A model generated the notes under the pieces. It was not told where the DNA came from and made no database searches. It saw only the letters and a program-made list of their open reading frames with translations. From positions 85,143,890 through 85,207,889 of the forward strand of contig NC_087062.1 in NCBI RefSeq assembly GCF_963678635.1: DNA of 64,000 bases, in the 5' to 3' direction. This stretch comes from Symsagittifera roscoffensis. Its lineage: Eukaryota > Xenacoelomorpha > Acoela > Convolutidae. Position numbers and translations under genes: made by a program. Shown in pieces: positions 24,001-36,000 of the stretch (position 1 is its first letter; each line of letters starts with the position of its first letter).

Positions 24001-27000
24001 AACCAAAAACAAACCAATTGCAGTCTTAACAAATATATCAAGTTTTTTTTTGTTTGGTTGAGTTTTTTTGATATCCGAGTATTTATAGCCAAAAACTGGC
24101 ACATAGTTTTCATTTGAAAACGCAAGAAATTTTTGGCATTGATACTACTTGAAACAGATTTTAACAGAACTTTTGAACCAGATTGTGTGAAATTATTAGA
24201 TGATATTAAAAAAGTAATCACTTTTACAAAAGATTGACATTGACAGATAGATCTCAAAAAAACGAGGACTCAATTTTGTTAATTTCGTTTGTTTTATTAT
24301 TGTATATAATTAAATGTTTTTAAAAAAAATTTTTTTTCTCAATCTACTGAGCAATTTGCTAATTGAGCTGTAAATTAATTCTGTCATCTAACCAGTAAAG
24401 CATAGAACATCAACACTGAAACAATTAGGATTTGATTAGCCACAACATTAAGTGAATTTTTGAACGTAGAATTTGAATTTGTTATTTTTTCATAACAATT
24501 GTTACCAATGCTAATGGCTGACTTCGGTTCGTATCTACGAAAAAACAATTGCCAACTGGTTGTCAGATTTTGTTTTCTGCCATTTTCTTATCAAAATTAG
24601 TTTTTTCAATTTTTTAACCTCTTTGTTAATTCATTTACAGTATTGGTATTTTTCCCCACTCTTTTCAGGGCTTTTTATAAATTAAAAAAATCAATAATGG
24701 TCTCAACAATAATTTTTTTCAATCTGAAAGACGTTTGTTTTCTTGATTTGTGCTAATTTTTGTCACTAGAAAATAAAACATGTCATTCCTAAATTTGTAA
24801 GAATTTTTTAAAAATTTTTTTTACCGCTTGCCGTTGTGGAAATCAGCAGGTAATTGGGTACCAGTGCAGAATAATTGCTCGCCGATCATGCAATTTTCGT
24901 TCATTGCAAAAACCAGAACTAGAAAATCATATCTTTTACTTTACTAGGTTGATGATTGTTCCGACCATTTAAAAAATGGGGAGGAACTTTGTTTTCGCAT
25001 GTTATAGGTTTTTTTTTTGTTTTTCACGCAATAACAGCTACCACAAATAATCGTAGGAGAGATTTGAGTAATATATCTTATTAAAACTCTCTCAGTCGTG
25101 ATTTGAACAATATTTAAAAGTTTAGCGAAAATTTTCGCACTGTCGAGAAAAACCGGTTTGAAGTTTTTGATTTTTCCTCTTGATTCGACGAGCGAATAAA
25201 GGAAGCGAGCAGGCTTACAATTGCTTTTTTTAATGATCGTAAAAATTAAATGACTGTTAATTGAACCCGTAAAACTTAGTTTCAATCCAGTTAAGTTGCG
25301 TTTTTTGCGCGTTTTAGAATCAAAAATTCAAAAAACTGCAAAAAAAAATTGAAAAAAAAAACATTTGAATTTTTTCTCGAATTTTTTTTGTTTTTCTCGT
25401 TGTTTTTGTACAAAAAGGCTTTCCAATTTGCATATTTCATTTTGAGTATAGATTATGCTTGAACTCTAATTTTTCGTTCAGTTCCTTTTATCACACCACG
25501 CCGAAAAAAAAACCAACACTAATTTGAAAAAAAAGCTGTTTTTTAAGACTATGATCGGAATATTCTGTGCTTATTCCACAGTAAACAGCTATCCTTGTTT
25601 CAGCTCTGCAAGTTATTGGATTAGAGCTTTTTTTTTAGATTATATTCCACCACATTTATTGGGAATGCCGCTACATCATAGGCGACGAAGACTTAGTTAG
25701 AAAAATATATTTTTAATTTCTTTAGTTTTTCGATTTTCTATTTTTCTAGTTACTTTTTTCATTTTTGTTCGTACACGCCTATTTCTTTTTGTTCAGTGAT
25801 TTATTTAAATGATTTTGAGAAATTAATTAAAAGTGGTGAAGAAACGGTGTTCTCAATTCATAGCGATAATTATAGTATCAAACTTTTCTGCTCCGAGACA
25901 AAACGGACCTGATCTAATGGTTGTCTCCCAGGCAGTTGGAAAATTACTTTGGTCATTTTTTGTATAATTTTTGCCTGAACACAAACTATTATGATTATTA
26001 TATGCATTTCAATCTCGACCATGATGAAAATTTTAATTTAGTTTTGTTTTCCTTCGATAATGTTTTCAGAAACGTCGAAATGATAAACATCTGTTGATTC
26101 GTAATCGGTACCAAAAACTTCGCAAAGAACTATTCACAAAGTTTTTGTTCTTAATCAAGTTTAAAGTTTTAATTAACCATGATGCGTTCGCGAAAATTGA
26201 AAGTTAGGGCAAAAAAAAACTTTTTTTCTTTTAAGCAAATTTATACACACGTTCATTTACCAATTGCCGATGTTGCTTTCATTGAACCACTCAAAATGGC
26301 CCTGATGTTAGTACATTGAAAATGTACGAAATGGATTAGAAGGTCCCATAAGAATATGACTTCTGGCTGTTTAAACTTGTTGATAATTCAATGAAGTTCT
26401 TTCAATGAAATTCACTTAAGATTATGAAATTATTCAAGCTTTTTTTCCCTTAAAAATACATGCAGTGTTTAATCAGCGGCACTAAAACGTTGTCTTTTCG
26501 TGATAAGTCCAGTGAGTCGTGTTTTGGTCTGCTCCCATGTGAACAAATGGTTTGAAATAGAAATAAAAATGATTTTATTCATTATGTTTTTTTTTCGTGC
26601 AGCCCGTGTGAACGTGCAGATGGACACGACTCCGCTGATCACTCGCGTGAACAGAAGTGTGGACATCAAGTGTGAGCTGGCCTCCGAGAATTCGAACGAG
26701 GGGAAGTTCCTCTGGTTCCTCAATGGAGTCCAAATCAGTCCCAGTCCAAACCGATCCATCGTCCCCATCGAGCAGTAACTCTTTTCTTTTAAGTCAATCG
26801 GACTTTGGTGGTTGTGTCCTATTTTTTGTTGGTTTTGAGGTGATTGCCACTCCTTTAATTAGTTCTCACTTCCTTTGATACGTCTGCTAACTCTCAATTA
26901 GAATAAAAAAATGTTTGGATTCGATTTTTTTTGTAAAATTGATCCAATAAGTAACGGGAGTTGCATGTTTCTAAAAAAAAGTTAGGTTTTTGAAAAAAAA

Positions 27001-30000
27001 ACTTAAAAAATATATACATTGAGCGTAATTGTAAATATTTTTTAGGCACTACAGACGTTTGGATTCTATCTTTGGAACCCAAGACTTTGCCACGAAGATC
27101 CAAAAAGACATGAAATTTGCAATGTCCGGGAACTTCCCATACTTTTTCGCTTCATCTTCCCGTGAAAACCCTTTCTATCCTCCTACGGGACCCGGAAAGT
27201 TCTCGTGGAATGATGCTTATACTCGCCGAAGTGTACAGAGCGAAGCGGAGTGGCTTGAGTTGCGGAAGTGGGATCCCTTCAATCCGTACAAGAGCAGCGA
27301 GCAGTTCCAACAGGAGCTGAAGGAGGAGGCTGACACCATCTTGAGATACTACGGGACATTCCTTTCCTGGTACATCGAGTCCCCGCTGTTCAGAAACAGA
27401 GATAATCTTCATTACATAATGGTGAGTTTTATAACAATAACAAAACTGCTCAGAAACAGAGAGGGGCTCCATTACATAATGGTGAGTTATATGAAAATAA
27501 GATTTTGTATCAGTGCAAAACTTTTTGTATCTGTGCAGAGCCCTGAATGTTCCGGCTTCTTTTTAAAGCTCTATAGAGTAGTGCTTGCTTTGAGAATGGA
27601 TAAAATTTTCGAAAAACTTTAAAAAATGAATTTGCTTTTAAAAAATTGAAAACAAGCTATGCTAAGTACAAAGTGATGATATATTTAGTTTCGATTTTCG
27701 AGGAAAGTACTGGAATGATTTTTTTTCTGCTGGCAAGTTTTGAGCTTGTATCTAATTTAACTGATTTAATCCGTCTTGGAAATTGTTTCAAACTGAAATG
27801 AGGCATGCTTTTTGGTCAATCTAAGGTTTTGCTAACTGCTGGATATATCATTTTCTCAAAATCTCCAAAAAAAAATTAACAAGATAAAAAAAGTATGAAT
27901 TGCTCCAGAGAGCTTTAAAGGCAGTAAAAACATTCAAGGTTTCGCTCTGGTAGAGCAGTCTTAATGGCGTATTCGCCAAAAATAAATCCTCAATTAGTTT
28001 TTGAACGATTTCGAAGAAGGATTATATATCCGCTTTCACATTATTTGCCTGAAATATAACGCGCGCTTTATATCCCTAATAGGCCAATTTGGCTATTTTT
28101 ATCTTCCCATAAATTTTAAAAAGTAACCACTGCTAAACCAACTTTTGAAATGTGAGCATGAGAGACAATAACATGTTTCGACTGAAGAAAAAATCCGTCA
28201 AAAAGTGAAACTTGTCGAAAAAAAACCACTCGAGCAGAAATATTCCGTTACTTTCTCCGAAAGCTGGAACAATACCAAAGCTCTCGCCAGTTCAGAATTA
28301 GAGAAGTACTCAATTACAAAATGGTGAGTGTGAATAAAAATAACAAAAATTAAAAAAGGTTATTTTCTATCCTTTTCTTTTCAAAAAATCTAAATTTTTG
28401 TTCAGTGCTGATTTCAATTATCAAGTTGAAACGAGTAAAACTTAAATTTTGAAACACTTTTTCTCAAAGTGGATTAAAATTTGAAAAAATGGATGAAAAT
28501 AAACTAGTGTGGTGCAATTTATTTTGAGAAGTTTTGTGTCACAATTTTTTCCTAATTGGATCCTTATAGTCAAACAGGAACTAGACCCAGAGTATTGAGT
28601 CAAAAGATACAAAAGTAACAATAAAAATTGCTTTTAAATCAAAATTTGACATTGTGTCGATCAAAAGTGCCATTTTCTGATCATCAAACAAAAATATTTT
28701 CTTTCTTACAAAAATTGAAAACTTAAGCCTGCCATAAAATGTTTGGTCTACAAAAAAGGCACACTTTAAAGTGAAAATTTTATACTTTTATCGATTGACT
28801 CGAAACTTTCAAATTAACTTTTTCTATTTTTATCAATTGAGTCGATTTTTTTTGTCTATTCAGTTGATAAAAAGGTTTTGTTTTCTAAAATTCTCCTTGA
28901 AATCAATTGTTTTCCGTTTTTTTTAATTTTATTCAATTTGAGAGTTACGTTTATCAAAGTATCAGTTATGTTTTTAAGCTTCGGGGGGCATCAAGGACTG
29001 GTTCTTGATCATTTGAAATCCGAATGTTGAAGTTTTGTCAAAATGCTAGTCAATTAGCAAAGTTTTCAGAAACAATTTGCCTTTATTTTGTTTAATGTTA
29101 TGCGCCGTAGGCAGCGAATCAAAGCTTAAGAAATTTCAGATTTTCATCATTTCGTTCAAACAACATATTCTAATTCAAGACGGTGTAAATTCAAGTTTTG
29201 AGGAACCTTGGTCTTTGTCAACTGTTTTTGGTTGCAAACGCAACCATAGAAAAAGTAAGAATAACTAACACCTAAAAAAATTGCTGGTCATACTTATTCT
29301 ATATAAAAAAGCGTGTCATAGACCTTTTATGCAATTTTCAATTCTTACAAAAACAATTGGAATTTGTATGAACAGCATTTTGGTCAATGCAATGTCACCC
29401 GATTCTTAAAGTTTCAATGTATAATGTAATGATGTATGTGGATTCCGCAATTATGAGCGAGTTTTTTCAAAAGTGTAATTTATAATATAAGAAATACACA
29501 TTTAGTTATGAATTCCGCAAACTTTGTCCCACTTTCCGCACATTTGGCTGCTTTTGCAGCAATTTTGAGCATATATCAGTTTAGCTATTTGTTTTTAAAA
29601 TCAAAACAAGACTGCTCGTAAGGGGCGAAGCCCTAGATGTTCCGGTCGCCGTGAAAGGTCTATTGAGCAGTAATATCATGAAACAAATTAATTGTAATAA
29701 AATGAAACGAAATTTATTTTAAATTGGGATTTTTGTGAAAGTTATCTCCCCACACGCGCCATATAAAGTAAAAAGTGATAGATTTTGCTCCCATTAAGAA
29801 ATCAATTTGGCAAATAAGCTTCTGTAACCATTCTTTCTAAGACGGATTAAATCTCCGCTTACGCGTTAATAGCGCGAAATATATCGCGCGTTAATTGTCC
29901 CAAATTGGCCAAAATGGCATTCTTTAAATCCCCATAACTTTGTGAAAAATGATCACAGGTTAAACATCTTTTCAAACATCAGCTCAGGAAAACAGTACCT

Positions 30001-33000
30001 TTCGAAGGATTTAAAAAAAAAATCCGTCAAATGGCTTGTTAAAAAGTCGAAGTTTGTCTGAAAAAAAAACCCACGCCGAGTACAAATATTCCGTTACTTT
30101 CGTTACGAAAGTCGGAACAATTACTTTCGTTACAAAAGTAGGAACAAAAAGCAAAAAGATGAACAACAATAGCCATGTAGCTGATTCTGCGACACATCTG
30201 TTTTTATCTTGTTGCAGGATCCGCTTACATCTCACAAAATATGATTGACATTTATAGGTGAGTAAAAACCCATTGGTCTAATTTAAAAAAAGGAAAAAAA
30301 ATAAAGAGTCGATTTTTTCAAGAAATAATCAGAATGCAAACAGGCTTGTAGTATTAGTGGCCATTCTATTCAAACGATTCGTAATATTTATCAATGAATT
30401 CCTCCGCATTCATCAAATTTATTTTTTTAAACAATCAGCTTTAAAAAAAGAACTCAGTCCAGTTCATGAATAAATAATAATACATGTAGTTGGAAAAAAT
30501 AACACATGTTGTTATGTGCAACACTTTTCCAGGTAAGTGACGGGGTGAAGAATGGGACTCTGAGACTGTTCAGACCCCAACAGTGGCAGCAGGGAACACA
30601 CAAGTGCTGCTACGCCACTCTCTACGGACAGACATGCAAAGAGGTCCACGTGTCTGTCATAGGTCAGTCAATCACAATCAAACCTCCCCCTCCCCTCACC
30701 TCGCCACCACTCATCACTTAAGGGCAACCAGGAGCGCATTTAGGGGAGGGGCTTGAGGGGGCGGTGGATCAGACGCCTTCTCCTCTCAAGGATTGGACCC
30801 CCTCACCAACCAAAGGGTCCCCTCTTTGGTATTATTTTATGATATACATTTTAGGCCAACCAACCGTAAAGTTTTTCTAGAGGCGTCTTCGGCGCCAATA
30901 TATTTTAATTTCAAAGGGGAGCGCGCGGCGAAAAAAAACGCCATTTTTTGTCAAAATTTTGTCAACTTTTTTTTGGTCAACCTAAAAAAAGTCGACAAAA
31001 TTTTCAAAAATTTTTAAAAATCCGCCCCCCCCTCGAGAAAATCTTAAATCCGCCCCTGATGGCAACCAACAACAAGAAACTTGAAATGAGGGATTCAAAA
31101 GTGCCCTATTCTCCATAATAGCCAGCGCCCAAACCTAAAATTAAAAGTTCTAGCACCACTGCTTTTTGTTTTTTTTTTGCAGTATGGTGAAAGGCGGGAG
31201 CTAAGACTATAATTTGCTGAGGTCAATCAAGCAAAAACTCAAAAAATATTTAAAACTATTTGACACTTTTATCTATGTATTTTGATTTTTCAAACTTTTT
31301 CCGAAAACCAAAGAGGTTTTGGGTTACTGAAGTTTTCTGCATCGTATAACAGATTTTGAGAAATTTCGGGTCAGTTTTAGCCTACAATTTGCGATCTTCG
31401 TCACATGTTCCAATGTGTTAATATGATTGGTCGTTAATGTCATTGTGGTAAATTAATTGGTTTTACCATATCCTTCTGTTTTGGTCTTTCTCAAAATAAG
31501 CCCCCCCCCCTCCCCCACAAAGTTATAGCCCCCCCTCATAATGATAAAATCACTGTGTAGGGGGTGCATATATTTTGTCACTAAACGGGGGTGGCAAGGT
31601 AAGGCAATGTACGGCCTGGCGAGAAGGGCAAGGCAGGGCTGGGCCAGAAGGGGCTAGACAGGGCCAGGCGAGGTGGAGCGAGGCCAAGTTGGGGGGGGGG
31701 GGTTAAGGGCTAATGGGAAAGCCCTTTCTATTCTTTGTCAGAACCCAATTGGGCTCTTTTCTACGTTCTCCCCTCATTTGAACTTCAGATTAGAAAAATT
31801 CTTTCAACAATGTCATTATGTATTAAAAATTTAAAAGTTTGGTTTGCGAACAACTTAATTTTTGTGAAACAGCCTTATTAGCAGGTAAGACAATATGAAA
31901 CAGCCTTATTAGCAGGTAAGACAATTGAGAAAATTGAAAAAATGAACTGTGGGGCGGGGGTGTGGAAAAGAGCCCTCAATTGTTTCAGACACGCCCCCCG
32001 AGCCGCTTAATGTGCTCTTTGACACGAACTCACTCGTGCTGTCATGGGGCAATCCCGGTCGACCGAATGACGACGAAGTGCTCAAAATTGAGAAGTTCTT
32101 GATACTGGCCGAAACGCTTCCACTCTACCCGATTCCACCACTGATGCAGCCATGGCCCCAGGACAAAACTTACCTACAACCGGACCCTTTTTGGCCCATC
32201 GAAGCGGTTTCGAAGGCTCCAAAAGGATTCGTTAAGATCGCTGGTAGGAACAAATTTTCTCTAATTAATTCCGTTAGTTTCAAAAAACTTATCTTGAAAA
32301 AATGTATATCTCGAAACTACGACCTGTTTTTTTTTAATCCAGAAGCGGGACCAGAAGCAAGGCGAATGAACTTGTCTAATTTTATTGTCGGTTACAACAC
32401 AATGCGCTTTAAAGTAGTCTCAGTAAATGCGATTGGCCCAAGTCCACCCAGTCCCCCAACTGAAGATCTGGTCATTCCCCAGTCCCGACCGAAGATGGTA
32501 GTCAAAAATATCCGAGCAGGTCATGCTTTGCGGGCGGCGACTAAACGATTGTTGGCTGTGGCCTTTGATGTGAGTACAAACACGACAAAGTATTTGAGAC
32601 CAACTTTTTGCCCCCCTAACCCAGTAGTGAATTTAGGGGGAGGGGGAAGGGGAGGGTTAGCGGTAGCCTTCTTCCTGAGGGATGCGATCGACCCCTTGAC
32701 GACCCAAAAGATCCCCCCTTTGGTACTATTTTAAGACATCCATTTTTGGCTGACCGATACTAAAATTTTCTAAGGCGCCCTCGACTCCAATATATACTAA
32801 TTTTGAGAAAAAAGGGCGCGCCGAAAAAAACGCATTAGTAAAAAAAATTGATTTGAGAGAGCTTGGAAGATCAATTTGCCCCCCCCCCCCCCCACACCTC
32901 TCCTCGAGAAGTCCTACATCATCCCCTTTGGGGGAGGGGATGTTAACTTGGTTACCTAAGATGGATTATAACCTTTTCTATTTTTAGAAGAGGGGTATGT

Positions 33001-36000
33001 TTCTTTTATCAATTATTTGAATTCATTGAGTTTGAGCATATATTCACAAAAAAAGCGTATATCACCTAGCTACCAAGCTTCGTCATACCAAGCCTCGAAG
33101 AAAATAATCATAACCAAAATATAACAAAAAAATGAAATGTAATTAATTCATAAATAGGGGAACAACAGTGGTTCTCTGAAAAAAGCTCGTATCCTGCGTT
33201 TAGCATGTGCGAATTGACCAGTTTGGAGCAGACAACTGCTTCTTCAACGTGTACTATAGAGAGACTGGATCGAACTCCAACTTCCAGATGGAGATGATGA
33301 GGTCCCCCTTCCAGACCCAGATTACAATCGAACTTAGGACCAATTCTTTCGCTGTGGGGGGTAGTCCCCTTGGGAGTCGGAACAATCTGCAGGAGTTCGA
33401 TGTTCAGATTGAAATTGCGAACAAGATCGGCGCGGGTCCAAAGTCGCCCATTGTGAGAGTGAAAGAAGTACCTTTGGGTATGTTGACTCTGATTTTTGAA
33501 ATTTCACTTTTCTTTCTCGATGTTTTCTGGGTTACCACCTTTTAAACTCTAAACAACTGAACACCATACAGTTTTACTCCGTACTTTTTGTTGCCATACA
33601 TTTTAAAACTATTTTTATAATTAACTTCTATAATGAAAAGAGAACTTACTTCAAAACGGATTTCGGTAATCAAAAAATGAAGCAAGAAAATTTTATCCAT
33701 GACATTTTCGTACTACTTAATTTGCGTAAGTTTGGAATAGAAATGACCTTGCCGATAATTTGGGTTGTTAAAATGATTTGAACAAAAAATGAGCAACCTT
33801 TCAACGAACTTCAAGGAACGGCATATAATTAAACGTTCTTTGACTAAAATTGGCGTGATTTTCAAACAATTTTTAGCCGCTGCTGAAAGCAACGTTTCTA
33901 ATAGTGTCAAAAAGCTATAAAAAAATAAATCAATTTTCAAATCATTCTCGAGCTTGAACTTATAACACGATCGCTTTATTCAACTTTTTTTGAAATGTTG
34001 GCACATAAACGCAAAGCTAAAGAAGTTGCCAGCCGCTAGTCCCAACCTAGCATTCCGAAGAAAAAAGCTATTGTTCTGGTATTGAATTACTAGTCACGAG
34101 TCAAATTCTTGCGTTTAGTACGCTTTCTGGGAGTCTGCAAGAAAAGTCTTTTCAAAAACAGCTGAAAAAAATGAAATAGGGTTAAAACTTGAATGTTCAA
34201 GTTTGAATAAATCCAACAAAAATATGACAAAATTTACACTGGTTTGGCCCGGGATAGATGGAGTTCTGAAAATATACAGATCAATTTTGTCATGGTAATG
34301 TAAAGTGAGATAATTTCAGAACGGACATCAAATTAAAATCATTTTTGTCTTCGTTAAAGGAAAAAAACCTAGTTTTTGTACGGAGGCGTTTTTCTGAAGG
34401 CTGCTCATCGCTTTTTACATGTTATGGCGGGCTCCGTTAAATTATGATCAGATGCCGAAATGCCATCCTTCGACAGCATTTGTTGTCCTGGCAGTCCCAT
34501 TCGCTGGTCGCGGCCGCATCTTGCCGGTTCCAAAGGGAGGGTGAGAATAAGACTTAACAGTTTGGCATCATGCTTTTTATATAGGCAGACCCAAAATATA
34601 GACACAACTCATTAGTTATGGGCAAATCGCACTGGCAAAGGCTTCATTCGGTGTATATCTTTGGGTGAATTCTTTTAAAAACTTGATCACTTTTCGGGTA
34701 TTTGATTTTCACCACTGAAATGTCATGATTTTGTTCTCTACGCGTCACGATCATTTCGTTACATTCTGTAATGAAAAATGCTCGAATTTTATGTTTTGGT
34801 ATTTAGAGTAAATCCAGTTTTTGGCAAATTTTTTTGTTCAAAATAGTTTTCGTGACCCGACGCTTTAAGATTTGGCTTGTTTTTAGATAAAACTGTGAAA
34901 TTGAAATAAGATTCAATCATTATTTGCTTTCGTTCGTTGCAATTGCTTACAACTTGAGTTAAGCTTTAAATGAGTGCCAGAATGATAACTTTAACAGAAG
35001 TGTTCATCCTAATGTTTTGAATGAAGCACAGTTTTTAATAGTCATAGTGGTCTAGTGAAACAATTAAATAAAGATCAATTACGATTTTGTCGACAAGAGT
35101 CTTAAGTAAATTATGAAGCCTTATTTTAGCATGTATAACAGAGACAAACCAAGATTTTTAATGTGATGCGTGCGTTATTTGCAGGATCATTTTTGGTGTG
35201 ATAGGATTTAAGATAAAGCGTTCATACTGCATCAGTTATGGTAAAAAGTTCTAAAATAAGAGTTAAATGGTTGTGGATTGAAACTGTTCAGTAGTGAAAC
35301 GACTAGGTCAAAACGTACGGTGTTAAATTGCATGGTATTGAATTGTAGGACGTTTTTTTTGAAGTTTTTCTGATGTCTTTTTGTTGTTTTTTTGATGTTT
35401 TTCAATATTTTTCAATGTTTTTTTTCATTGCTTTTTAATGTTTGCTCGATTGTTTTCACAGTGTTTTATCAAAGTTTTATCAATTTTTTCTTGATGTTTT
35501 TTCAATGTTTTCTCGTTAATTTTTTAGTGTTTTATCGAATGCTTCTCGGCAGTTTCTCATTGTTTTCTAGATGTTTCACTATTTTTTTTCTCAATTTTAT
35601 CTCAATGTTCTCTTGATTTTTTCGATGTTTTCTGTGTTTTTTTTTCATTTGTTCTCAATTTTTTCTCATTGTTTTCTCAATGTTTTCTGAAGTTGTCTCA
35701 ATGTTTTTTCAATTGTTTCTCAATTTTTTTTCTACCTACACTTTCTCGATGTTTGTTCAAGGTTTTCCTTATGTTTTTTGATGTTTATTCAGTGGTTTCT
35801 TGATGTTATGATTTCTTTATTAACTCTCGGCGTTTTCTTTTGTTGTTTTTCTCAATATTTTTCTCGATTTCTTCTCGATGTTTTCTCGGCGTTTTCTCAA
35901 TGTTTTCTAGATGTTTTTCTGATGCTTTTAAGAGTTTTTTGTTATTTTTCTGTGTTTTCTGATGTGTTAGCGAAGTTTTTTTCATGTTATCTCTATGTTT

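Noticed and set aside
30218-30257. Micro-exon between the Ig6 insert and Ig6 end (gttgcag|GATCC...TATAG|gtgagt)
   Set aside because: Good splice signals, but with the phase left by 27421 it reads into TGA. It would need another exon or a phase-1 entry. Direct joining 27421 to 30533 is simpler.
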